A stretch of DNA of 40,982 nt from the NCBI GenBank assembly GCA_023253325.1, contig JALRGY010000001.1:274-41255 (forward strand), written 5' to 3'. How positions within the stretch are numbered: position 1 is the first letter of the stretch; each line of letters begins with the position of its first letter. This document shows, piece by piece, positions 24,217 through 31,517 of this stretch. The notes under the pieces were generated by a model, which had not been told where the DNA came from, did not search any database, and saw nothing but the letters and a program-made list of their open reading frames with translations. Made by a program: the position numbers and the translations under genes. The DNA is from Candidatus Nanopelagicales bacterium. Its GTDB lineage: Bacteria; Actinomycetota; Actinomycetes; S36-B12.

Positions 24217-25593
24217 TTACTCGGAGAGGTACGCCAGTACATCCTGTCGGGTGATGACGCCCGTGGGCTTTCCATCGTCCACCACCATGAGCGCATCAGA
24301 TGTTTGCAACGCGTCCATTGCCGTGGACACCGACTCTCCCGCCCCAACCATGGGAAGTGGTGCGGACATCACAGACTCAACTGAGTCGGCTAGGTGCGCT
24401 TTGCCCGTGAACAGCGCATCAAGGACATCGCGCTCAATAACGGCACCAGAAACCTCTGCTGTCATGACTGGAGGCTCCGCGCGAACAACGGGGATCTGGG
24501 ATACGCCATATTCCCGCAAAATCGCTACGGCATCGGCAACTGACTCCGTTGGGTGAGTGTGCACCAAATCAGGAATATCACCACTCACGGACTTTGACCG
24601 AAGAACGTCTCCGATTGTGCGATCGGTGTCGGCCTGCAAGAAACCGTAGGTGGACAGCCATTCGTCGTTGAACACTTTGGAAAGATAACCACGCCCGGAG
24701 TCGGGCAGCAACACAATCACAATAGAACCTGGTTCAGCTTTCGCAGCGACGCGAAGTGCGGCAACAACGGCCATGCCACATGATCCACCAACGAGCAGAC
24801 CCTCTTCACGGGCCATGCGACGAGTCATGTCGAATGAGTCCTTGTCAGACACTGCAATGATTTCATCGGCAATATTTGGGTCGTAGGCAGTGGGCCAGAA
24901 GTCTTCACCGACGCCCTCAACGAGATAGGGGCGACCCGAGCCACCGGAATAGACGGAACCCTCGGGATCTGCTCCAATAACCTTCACCGCACCGTTACTG
25001 GCTTCTTTCAAGTACCGGCCCGTGCCTGAAATGGTGCCACCGGTGCCAACTCCTGCAACAAAATGCGTAATCTTTCCGTCAGTTTGTTCCCAGATCTCTG
25101 GTCCTGTTGTTTCGTAATGTGACCGGGGATTATTTGGGTTGGAATATTGGTCGGGCTTCCAAGCGCCGGGTTCATTAGACAGCCGGTCGCTCACGCTGTA
25201 GTACGAGCGTGGATCTTCGGGGTCCACGGCGGTGGGGCACACAACTACCTCTGCGCCGTAGGCACGAAGTACATTGCGCTTGTCCTCAGAGACTTTGTCC
25301 GGGCACACAAAAATGCACTTGTAACCGCGCTGCTGAGCAACCATGGCCAATCCCACGCCAGTGTTACCGCTCGTTGGCTCAACAATCGTGCCACCTGGCT
25401 GCAGTGATCCATCCTTTTCAGCCGCATCAATCATGCGCTCAGCGATTCGATCTTTAACGGAGCCCCCAGGATTTACGTACTCAACCTTGGCCGCAACAAT
25501 GACACCATCGGGGACAATTCCCTGGGTGACTTTGTTGAGGCGGACTAGTGGCGTGTTACCAATTAGGTCAATGACTGAATCATGAATCTGCAC
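24217..25593 (-). CDS. cbs: cystathionine beta-synthase
   Basis: 458-residue PLP enzyme joining serine and homocysteine into cystathionine. The PLP lysine is Lys47 in GGSVKDRI, with the PTSGNTGVGLAM loop near 83-94 and GVGTGGTISGTGRYLKE near 182. Two C-terminal CBS domains (about 335-455: VSQIPVVRAE and ALMVVDDGKPTGVITRQDVL) mark it as Cbs rather than cysteine synthase. The start is GTG, with TAGAGT six bases upstream. It matches mycobacterial Rv1077, which also lies close to metB. Confidence 0.93.
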   Translation of the reverse strand: MQIHDSVIDLIGNTPLVRLNKVTQGIVPDGVIVAAKVEYVNPGGSVKDRIAERMIDAAEKDGSLQPGGTIVEPTSGNTGVGLAMVAQQRGYKCIFVCPDKVSEDKRNVLRAYGAEVVVCPTAVDPEDPRSYYSVSDRLSNEPGAWKPDQYSNPNNPRSHYETTGPEIWEQTDGKITHFVAGVGTGGTISGTGRYLKEASNGAVKVIGADPEGSVYSGGSGRPYLVEGVGEDFWPTAYDPNIADEIIAVSDKDSFDMTRRMAREEGLLVGGSCGMAVVAALRVAAKAEPGSIVIVLLPDSGRGYLSKVFNDEWLSTYGFLQADTDRTIGDVLRSKSVSGDIPDLVHTHPTESVADAVAILREYGVSQIPVVRAEPPVMTAEVSGAVIERDVLDALFTGKAHLADSVESVMSAPLPMVGAGESVSTAMDALQTSDALMVVDDGKPTGVITRQDVLAYLSE

Positions 25594-25599
25594 GTGCTT

Positions 25600-25605
25600 A
25601 CTCTA
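25600..25605 (-). promoter_or_regulatory. -10 element of cbs (leaderless)
   Basis: TAGAGT on the minus strand, six bases before the GTG at 25593. Confidence 0.55.
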
Positions 25606-25712
25606 AAGGTGCTCACAGGTCGCGCATCTTGCGCCCAAGACTCTGCCTGCTAATAATCAGACTTAGTTGTTGCGAAATTTTCCCATTAAGTGCTCCGAGA
25701 GAGAACGGTGAA

Positions 25713-25718
25713 TATGCT
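25713..25718 (+). promoter_or_regulatory. -10 element of the small gene after cbs (leaderless)
   Basis: TATGCT, six bases before the GTG at 25725. It is the main evidence for choosing that start. Confidence 0.5.
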
Positions 25719-25724
25719 TCATGG

Positions 25725-26039
25725 GTGGAGAACTTCAGGGACGACATTGCACGTGAGTTAGACCGAATCACCACACGGCTAACCGGGCTCAATGCAGAGC
25801 GGTTGGAAAACTCCGCACCGCTCGTGCATGGTTGCGCGGCCAAAATATTATCCGTGACACACGGTGCCGGCGAGGACAATGAAAAACGACCAACTGAACT
25901 GCCAATTGTTGGGCCATCGGCCACCGCGGCTCAACTCACAGTGGTTACACGTGATTACCTGGACAGCACGCCCTCATCGATTCAAGAGTTTCAAGTGGTC
26001 CTAGACGCCCTTGCACAATTGCGCCGTGAGCTTCCCTGA
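25725..26039 (+). CDS. small conserved actinobacterial protein
   Basis: 104-residue soluble, mostly helical protein (ENFRDDIARELDRITTRLTGLNAERLE at the start, VVLDALAQLRRELP at the end). No catalytic motif or membrane segment is seen and no named family is recognised. The frame is open back to 25629, but the upstream part (LCLLIIRLSCCEIF) is not like a real protein start; GTG 25725 with its -10 hexamer is preferred. It is divergent from cbs and ends four bases before the convergent Bax inhibitor gene. Confidence 0.6.
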   Translation: MENFRDDIARELDRITTRLTGLNAERLENSAPLVHGCAAKILSVTHGAGEDNEKRPTELPIVGPSATAAQLTVVTRDYLDSTPSSIQEFQVVLDALAQLRRELP

Positions 26040-26043
26040 AGGA

Positions 26044-26913
26044 TCAGTCGCGCCCAGCGAAGATTGCCAGGAAGCGCAGAATCTCGAGGTAAAGCCAGAC
26101 GAGAGTGACCAAGAGTCCAAATGACAGCCTCCAGGACTCGCGCTCAGGCAGACCCATGGCAAGCCCTTGCTTGATGGCCTCAAAGTCCAACATGAGCGCA
26201 AAGGACGCAAGAAGCACACCGGCCGCGCAGAGCAAGAGCCCCCATGTGCCGACGCCGTAGAAACCCCAACCGCCGCCAACACCAAACAGCGCACCAATGA
26301 GGGATGCGACCGCGATGATGGCATAACTGATCATGGCTGCAAAGAAGATCCGCATGAATTTGCCATTGACCTTGACGATTCCAGTGCCATACAAAAACAG
26401 CATTACGCCAAAAGCTGTCAACGTTCCAATAACGGCCTGTCCAACAAGGCCCTCATAATCCTGTGCCAATGCAAGTTGGTTGTATGCCCAACTCACCGAA
26501 CCCAACATCAACCCAGCGAAGACTGCATAAAGCATGACTAGCGCGGGCGAAACCGCCTTCTTGAACGCATTCGTCAGTCCAAAAACAAGTGCACCAATCA
26601 GACCGATCCACAGAACCATGGGCATGGAAGGCACAAGCGCCCAGCCAATGAATGCCATGACAACCGTGATGGCGAACAAAATCGCACTCTTCACAATGAC
26701 GTCATTGAAAGTCAGGCGAGCACCGCCCCCCGCCGTGATTGTGGCGAATTGGGTGTCCGACGGTCCGCCGGCAGCTGGAGCAGTCGCAACAGGAGTTGCG
26801 ACTCCGGCACCCGCTGCGGACGAGTAGGCGGACTTGCCTTCGTCATAGGCGAAACCCGCCCCAGACGTGGTTGGCTTCTCATATCGCTTCAAAATTGGAT
26901 TAGATGACTGCAT
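26044..26913 (-). CDS. Bax inhibitor-1/YccA family membrane protein
   Basis: 289-residue protein with a polar 75-residue N-terminal region containing MQSSNPILKRYEK and FAYDEGKSAY, typical of the actinobacterial subgroup, followed by seven hydrophobic segments. The C-terminal LMLDFEAIKQGLAMGLPERESWRLSFGLLVTLVWLYLEILRFL matches the family signature. Bacterial homologues include the pH-sensitive calcium channel YetJ; function here is unproven. ATG 26913 has TATCAT six bases upstream. Confidence 0.9.
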   Translation of the reverse strand: MQSSNPILKRYEKPTTSGAGFAYDEGKSAYSSAAGAGVATPVATAPAAGGPSDTQFATITAGGGARLTFNDVIVKSAILFAITVVMAFIGWALVPSMPMVLWIGLIGALVFGLTNAFKKAVSPALVMLYAVFAGLMLGSVSWAYNQLALAQDYEGLVGQAVIGTLTAFGVMLFLYGTGIVKVNGKFMRIFFAAMISYAIIAVASLIGALFGVGGGWGFYGVGTWGLLLCAAGVLLASFALMLDFEAIKQGLAMGLPERESWRLSFGLLVTLVWLYLEILRFLAIFAGRD

Positions 26914-26919
26914 GAAACG

Positions 26920-26925
26920 ATGATA
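26920..26925 (-). promoter_or_regulatory. -10 element of Bax inhibitor-1 gene (leaderless)
   Basis: TATCAT on the minus strand, six bases before the ATG at 26913. Confidence 0.55.
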
Positions 26926-26954
26926 ACGCGGATTTCAAGAGTTTGCCAAGAGCC

Positions 26955-27299
26955 CTAACCCCACGAGGCGTCAGTCACAATTCCGTTCTCCACGGTGAAA
27001 GTCAGCCTGTCTTCACGGTAGTCCATGGTTACTGCCAGTGGCTCACCGTCAATCTCGCCAACTCGCCATGCAAAGCCAGCTTGCTCAACCCTTGCACCAG
27101 CCTCTTGCTCAGTGAGGCTATCGGCGATCAGGTTCAGTCGAAACTCCTCGGAGGGACCAGACTCGATCTCCGTTGTTTGGCCCGCCGAAGGACTTGTCTC
27201 ACTATCTCCTGAGCATCCGATTACTCCGAAGGAGACCGATGCAACCATGAGAGTAGTGAAAACAAGCCCCTTGGCTCGGGACACTTTTGGACTATTCAT
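26955..27299 (-). CDS. lipoprotein with I78-like inhibitor fold
   Basis: 114-residue lipoprotein: basic start, hydrophobic segment and lipobox VIGC with Cys29, then a Ser/Thr/Glu linker. The C-terminal 65 residues (LTEQEAGARVEQAGFAWRVGEIDGE, VTMDYREDRLTFTVENGIV) resemble the potato-inhibitor-like I78 peptidase-inhibitor family common in actinobacteria. A role in restraining an extracytoplasmic protease is an inference. ATG 27299 is chosen over GTG 27305 because TAGACT lies exactly six bases upstream of it. Confidence 0.75.
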   Translation of the reverse strand: MNSPKVSRAKGLVFTTLMVASVSFGVIGCSGDSETSPSAGQTTEIESGPSEEFRLNLIADSLTEQEAGARVEQAGFAWRVGEIDGEPLAVTMDYREDRLTFTVENGIVTDASWG

Positions 27300-27305
27300 A
27301 ACCAC

Positions 27306-27311
27306 AGTCTA
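27306..27311 (-). promoter_or_regulatory. -10 element of I78-like lipoprotein gene (leaderless)
   Basis: TAGACT on the minus strand, six bases before the ATG at 27299. Confidence 0.55.
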
Positions 27312-27347
27312 GGCCCATGCGTCTGGGCTAGAGGGGTCAAATATCGA

Positions 27348-27827
27348 TCAACCCTTCGCGTGTGACTTTACCCATTGGGCTGAATTCCCCGCGAAGAGTG
27401 AGATAAAGCCCACCAACAAGAGGGCGGTAAAGCCAAGTGAGAAAAAGTCGGCCATTTCAGAATCTAATGGCGTTCCATCGGCGCTACGCCCCGCGGCAAT
27501 AATCTGGCCCACGAGGCCCACCGCGAAGTAAATCGTGCCGGTCAGTCGAACAGCCGGCATATATTCGCCTCGATAAAGCAAGAACCCGAACATGAACGTG
27601 ACCACCATCATGGTGACAAAAATGTATTGGGAATTGGCAAGGTAGTCATAAATCGCATGGACATCGGGGCCAGATTCAGATGCCTTAAAGCCCATTTCAG
27701 CCCACGCCTCAACACTGGCCGGGTTGGAACTGACCAAAAGATCACTGACAATCGAACTCAACAGGTGTGATGCCTGAATGAAACATAATGTGGCGAGGGC
27801 AACTATCTGCCATGGCTTAGTCGACAT
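27348..27827 (-). CDS. four-span membrane protein, unknown function
   Basis: 159 residues with about four hydrophobic segments (IVALATLCFIQASHLLSSIV, YIFVTMMVVTFMFGFLLY, LTGTIYFAVGLVGQIIAAG, LGFTALLLVGFISLFAG). The loop between the first two is long and acidic. The ATG at 27827 is chosen for AAGGAAGC upstream; the longer frame would read through the tRNA gene. No family recognised. It lies 70 bases downstream of the tRNA on the same strand. Confidence 0.65.
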   Translation of the reverse strand: MSTKPWQIVALATLCFIQASHLLSSIVSDLLVSSNPASVEAWAEMGFKASESGPDVHAIYDYLANSQYIFVTMMVVTFMFGFLLYRGEYMPAVRLTGTIYFAVGLVGQIIAAGRSADGTPLDSEMADFFSLGFTALLLVGFISLFAGNSAQWVKSHAKG

Positions 27828-27897
27828 TGGCGTGCTTCCTTTTTCTGGGTTTTGCCAGCGCCATGTAGCGCAAGCAATTGTGGACCATTCGGCCACG

Positions 27898-27971
27898 TGT
27901 CCCCGATGGGATTCGAACCCATACTGTGCCGGGTTTAAGCCGGGTGTCTCTACCGGTTGGACTACGGGGAC
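27898..27971 (-). tRNA. type-I tRNA with UAA anticodon (nominal Leu), atypical
   Basis: A 74-base cloverleaf can be drawn by eye. The acceptor GTCCCCG pairs with CGGGGAC and is followed by A73. The T arm is ATGGG-TTCGAAT-CCCAT. The anticodon loop is CTTAAAC with U33 and anticodon UAA, on a CCGG/CCGG stem whose outermost pair is C-C. The D arm has three pairs (GTC/GAC) and G18G19. CCA is not encoded. A UAA anticodon and A73 point to leucine, but bacterial tRNA-Leu has a long variable arm whereas this one has only about five bases there. It may be an atypical leucine acceptor, a tRNA with another role, or a decayed gene. Confidence 0.75.
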
Positions 27972-28020
27972 CACATGTGCCTGCTAACCCTACAAAGGGC
28001 CCCTCAGTCTCTATGCCCCG

Positions 28021-29373
28021 CTAGGCCAGCAACTCCTTGTACCAGCGTGCACTGGCTTTGGGGGTTCGCTCACCCGTTTCAGGATTGACCCTGACCATTC
28101 CAAACTTTTTGGTCCATCCCGATGCCCATTCCAAGTTGTCCATCAGGCTCCAGGCGAAGTATCCCCGAATATCGATGCCACGATCACGTGCAGCAACGGC
28201 TTGAGCAATATGCGACCTGAGGTATGCGATTCGACCTTGGTCGTCAAGATCATCGGGCGCTGCCATGCCGTTTTCACAGACCCAGATGGGCACGCCTGGC
28301 AAAGCCTGCGCAATTTGCTGCAGCGCCATGAGCAGGCCCTCGGGCACTATTTCCCAGCCCATGTCGGTCAACTCACCGCGGGGCTTGAAGCTCACTGGAG
28401 GGCAGGCTGGAAACATGCTGGTGTCCTGACCAATGGCAACAATGTCGCTCGAACCCGCGGCTGCAACGCGATTAATTGTGTAGTAATTCTCCCCCACCCA
28501 ATCGAGTGGCGTGCTGAGAACAGCATTGTCTTCATCGCGGACGAATGCCCAGTCTGTTATCGAGGCGCAGGACTGACGAATTTCGGCACTAACACCATTG
28601 CCAGCTAACAGGTCGAGAAAAATTCTGTTTTGCATTCCATCGATATGACGCGTTTGCGCTTCCATGTCTGGAGAATCTGAAACACACGGAATGATGTTCA
28701 GCACTATTCCGATGTTCGTAGCTCCCACTTCACGCATGGCATTCACAGCGAGGCCGTGGCCAAGAATCAGGTTGTAAGCCGCTTCAAGCGACACGCCCTC
28801 CTCAGTTCGACCGGGTGCGAAATAGCCTGCGCAGTAACCGAGGAATGCTGAACACCATGGCTCGTTGAGTGTTGCCCACTGGTCAATGCGATCACCAAAG
28901 TGATTCGCCATGGCACGGGCGTATTGCGCAAAGTCATATGCCGTTTGCCTGTTTGACCAACCACCGTTGTGCTCTAACTCGGACGGAGTGTCCCAGTGAA
29001 ACAGTGTTGGAACTGGTTTGATTCCCCGCTTGATCAGGCCATTAACAAGTCTGTCGTAGAAATCAAGACCGGATTGAGATAACTCACCGACACCGCCCGG
29101 GATGACCCGGGCCCAACTGATTGAGAACCGATAAGTGTCAACACCGAACCATGCCAAAAGGTCCAGGTCCTCTTCCAAACGATTAACGTGATCACACGCC
29201 GGTTCACCCGTTGCACCATCGACAATCTTGCCGGGGATCGCACTGAACTCATCCCAGTTGCACAATCCACGACCGGCAACATCGCCTTCGATCTGCCATG
29301 AGGATGTAGCAACACCCAACTCAAAGTCTGCAGGAATGTTGAGGCCGTCAAAACTACGCGCGTGGGATGTCAT
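28021..29373 (-). CDS. GH1 family beta-glucosidase
   Basis: 450-residue retaining beta-glycosidase. The acid/base Glu171 is in WATLNEPW and the nucleophile Glu367 in VCENGMA. Substrate-binding blocks SWQIEG, YRFSISWARV, HWDTP and YFAWSLMDNLEWASGWTKKFG are complete. No signal peptide, so it acts on imported oligosaccharides. It lies downstream of the sugar permease genes but has its own -10 (TAATCT six bases before ATG), and a tandem repeat separates the two. A beta-glucosidase beside an alpha-glucoside-type transporter suggests the locus handles more than one linkage. Confidence 0.95.
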   Translation of the reverse strand: MTSHARSFDGLNIPADFELGVATSSWQIEGDVAGRGLCNWDEFSAIPGKIVDGATGEPACDHVNRLEEDLDLLAWFGVDTYRFSISWARVIPGGVGELSQSGLDFYDRLVNGLIKRGIKPVPTLFHWDTPSELEHNGGWSNRQTAYDFAQYARAMANHFGDRIDQWATLNEPWCSAFLGYCAGYFAPGRTEEGVSLEAAYNLILGHGLAVNAMREVGATNIGIVLNIIPCVSDSPDMEAQTRHIDGMQNRIFLDLLAGNGVSAEIRQSCASITDWAFVRDEDNAVLSTPLDWVGENYYTINRVAAAGSSDIVAIGQDTSMFPACPPVSFKPRGELTDMGWEIVPEGLLMALQQIAQALPGVPIWVCENGMAAPDDLDDQGRIAYLRSHIAQAVAARDRGIDIRGYFAWSLMDNLEWASGWTKKFGMVRVNPETGERTPKASARWYKELLA

Positions 29374-29379
29374 GACGCA

Positions 29380-29385
29380 AGATTA
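29380..29385 (-). promoter_or_regulatory. -10 element of GH1 beta-glucosidase gene (leaderless)
   Basis: TAATCT on the minus strand, six bases before the ATG at 29373. It lies in and just beyond the last degenerate copy of the 13-bp repeat. Confidence 0.5.
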
Positions 29386-29433
29386 TCGTTTGAAGTTATC
29401 CCTTGAAGCTATCTCTTGGAGCTATCCCTTGAC
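29382..29433 (-). repeat. four tandem 13-bp repeats
   Basis: On the minus strand: GTCAAGGGATAGC, TCCAAGAGATAGC, TTCAAGGGATAAC, then a degenerate TTCAAACGATAAT. The array begins inside the last codons of the permease gene, carries its stop codon and runs up to the beta-glucosidase promoter. Confidence 0.75.
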
Positions 29434-30405
29434 TGAGCCTGCCAGCAATCCGCGAACAAAGAAGCGCTGTAGCGAGAAGAACACGATCAACGGAACAATG
29501 ATCGCAATAAAAGCACCCGCAGTGGTCAAGTGCAATTGCGCGCCATAGGTGCCTTTGAGGTTGGCCAAGTAACTCGTCACGGGTGCAACGTTTGGAGTTC
29601 CTCCCGCGAAGGTGATCGCAACGAGCAGGTCATTCCACACCCACAGGAATTGGAAGATTGCAAAAGATGCAATGGCCGGCACGGACAGCGGAAGAACGAT
29701 TTTGCGGAAAATCAGGAAGTGTCCTGCACCATCAACCCTGGCGGCTTCCATGAGGTCACGTGGGAGTTGAGCCATGAAGTTGTGCAACAGGAAGATGGCT
29801 AAAGGCAGTGCGAACATGGTGTGCGCGATCCAGAGTGGAATGTAGGTGCCCGCCAAGAGCGACTGATTTGATCCCGGTTTGTTCAGGTCAGGGAAAATTG
29901 GAATGTCCCCGATGCTCCACCCAAGGTTGAACATCTGCAGTAAGGGCAACAGGGCCATCTGGAGAGGGACAACCTGCAAAGCAAAGATGCCAAAGAAAAT
30001 TAAGGTTGATCCCTTAAATGGCACCCAGGCGATGGCGTAGGCGGCCATGCTCGCCAATACGAGGGGAAAGATCGCAGCAGGAATTGCGATGGCAAATGAG
30101 TTAAAGAAATATGGCGTAATACCGATAGCGGCGTTACTGCCACCGGTGATGACCTCAGCGTAGTTGGAAAACGTCACCGCCGGGTTGCGGAAAAATGTCC
30201 ACCACCCGGTGTTCTGAGCATCTGCCGCCGGGCGGAGTGACGTGATGAGCAAACCAACCGTTGGAATGGTCCACAACACGGTGATGATCACTACTACCAG
30301 AACAGCCCACGGGCTACTCAACTTGCGACGAGCAGCTTCGGTGACACTGCTTTTACCCTCTTCGGGTTCCGGGAGGATTACAAACTCCGGGGCTTCAACG
30401 CTCAT
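29422..30405 (-). CDS. sugar ABC transporter permease (MalG/AglG-like)
   Basis: 327-residue inner-membrane permease with six hydrophobic segments. The EAA loop is LMEAARVDGAGHFLIFRKIVLPLSVPAIASFAIFQFLW (about 214-251), and the end ...RFFVRGLLAGSVKG is the classic MalG-type C-terminus. It overlaps the partner permease by four bases (ATGA). A polar N-terminal extension (EAPEFVILPEPEEGKSSVTE) precedes the first membrane segment. The stop codon lies in a tandem repeat. Confidence 0.92.
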   Translation of the reverse strand: MSVEAPEFVILPEPEEGKSSVTEAARRKLSSPWAVLVVVIITVLWTIPTVGLLITSLRPAADAQNTGWWTFFRNPAVTFSNYAEVITGGSNAAIGITPYFFNSFAIAIPAAIFPLVLASMAAYAIAWVPFKGSTLIFFGIFALQVVPLQMALLPLLQMFNLGWSIGDIPIFPDLNKPGSNQSLLAGTYIPLWIAHTMFALPLAIFLLHNFMAQLPRDLMEAARVDGAGHFLIFRKIVLPLSVPAIASFAIFQFLWVWNDLLVAITFAGGTPNVAPVTSYLANLKGTYGAQLHLTTAGAFIAIIVPLIVFFSLQRFFVRGLLAGSVKG

Positions 30406-31376
30406 CGGATTGCACGCTCCTTTCGCAGTTGAACCACGTTGTAGATGATCAACGGCACCACCCCAATGAACAAAACGACCGCTAGGGCATTTCCGTGGCC
30501 TTGATTAAATTGAACGAACGATTGGGCGTACATCTCGTTAGCGACCACCTGAGTTCCAAAGTTTCCATTGGTCATGGTTCGAACAATGTCGAAGATCTTG
30601 AGAACCGCGATCATGATCGTGGTGAGAACAACAATCAGTGTTGCTCGAATCATCGGGATGGTGACACGGCTGAACAGCTTCCAGCCAACTGCGCCGTCAA
30701 GTTCTGCCGCCTCAACAACATCGGTGGGAATGTTCTTGATGGCAGCGGAAAGAACCACCATGGCAAAACCAACCTGAATCCAGACCATGATGACCATGAG
30801 CAGGTAGTTGTTGAAAGGTTGCCATAGAATCCAGTTGGGGGGATCATCGACTCCCAGCCACATGACGACCTGGCTAAGCAAACCAACTTGTTCCTTGGCA
30901 GGGTCGCGGTACTCGTACATGAGTCCCCAGATGATGCTGGCTCCTACGAATGAGATTGCCATCGGCATAAAGATCAAACTCTTGGCAACAGACTCTCTGC
31001 GCATGCGGTCAAGGAGCAATGCGAGGGTGAGACCGAGTGCAGTGGATGCAATTGGTGCAATCACGATCCAAAGAACGGTGTTGACAAGGACGCCTTGTTG
31101 GGTGTCAAAAATCCACGCGTAGTTGTCAAAGCCAACGAACTCTTCTTGGTTAGCGTCAAGGGTGCTGCCATAAATAGTTCTGAACGCGGGAACGATCAAG
31201 CCCATGGTCACCAGGATGAGTGCAGGGCCAAGGAAAACCAGAATCGCAACGGGGCCTTGCAGGCGTCCGCGGAAGCGAGCACCAATGAAGAACAAGATTA
31301 AGAGGAAGGCTAGGAACAAACCGATAGCCGTTGCGGCGCTGCCAAGTTTGGGCAATCCGTTGAGGACTTCTTCCAC
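30402..31376 (-). CDS. sugar ABC transporter permease (MalF/AglF-like)
   Basis: 324-residue permease with about eight hydrophobic segments, including an extra N-terminal pair. The EAA loop is VVEAAELDGAVGWKLFSRVTIPMIRATLIVVLTTIMI. The block GFDNYAWIFDTQQG in the extracytoplasmic loop resembles AglF-type alpha-glucoside permeases. The GTG start at 31376 has AAGAAGGG upstream. It lies 141 bases after the binding-protein gene, across a very strong hairpin. Confidence 0.92.
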   Translation of the reverse strand: MEEVLNGLPKLGSAATAIGLFLAFLLILFFIGARFRGRLQGPVAILVFLGPALILVTMGLIVPAFRTIYGSTLDANQEEFVGFDNYAWIFDTQQGVLVNTVLWIVIAPIASTALGLTLALLLDRMRRESVAKSLIFMPMAISFVGASIIWGLMYEYRDPAKEQVGLLSQVVMWLGVDDPPNWILWQPFNNYLLMVIMVWIQVGFAMVVLSAAIKNIPTDVVEAAELDGAVGWKLFSRVTIPMIRATLIVVLTTIMIAVLKIFDIVRTMTNGNFGTQVVANEMYAQSFVQFNQGHGNALAVVLFIGVVPLIIYNVVQLRKERAIR

Positions 31377-31423
31377 GACTATCCCTTCTTTGAGTCTGCG
31401 ACAACGCCCGAATTCTTTCAGAG

Positions 31424-31480
31424 ATTGAAACTGCCGGAGTGCTTATTAGCAAATTGCTAAGTCACTCCGGCAGTTTCAAT
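31424..31480 (-). promoter_or_regulatory. large intercistronic hairpin between binding protein and permease genes
   Basis: ATTGAAACTGCCGGAGTG (31424-31441) is perfectly complementary to CACTCCGGCAGTTTCAAT (31463-31480), 18 bp with no mismatch. Inside the loop, TTAGCAA and TTGCTAA (31446-31460) form a further 7-bp palindrome around one base. It lies 37 bases after the binding-protein stop. Such structures lower read-through into permease genes and protect the upstream mRNA from 3' decay; on the minus strand there is no long T-run, so partial termination or stabilisation fits better than a full stop. Confidence 0.85.
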
Positions 31481-31517
31481 TGTTTAACTGTTTATCGAAC
31501 TACTTGATCCGCTCTAA

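Noticed and set aside
25613-25924. Minus-strand open frame opposite the small gene after cbs
   Set aside because: Ser-rich low-complexity translation, overlaps the better plus-strand gene and the cbs promoter, and has no start signal.
27881-27897. GTGG/CCAC inverted repeat just 3' of the tRNA as a second RNA gene or terminator
   Set aside because: The stem is only about four pairs with an interior mismatch and no T-run follows, so it cannot be supported.
27828-27974. N-terminal extension of the four-span membrane protein
   Set aside because: It translates the tRNA gene and its flank; the ribosome site at 27827 gives the correct start.
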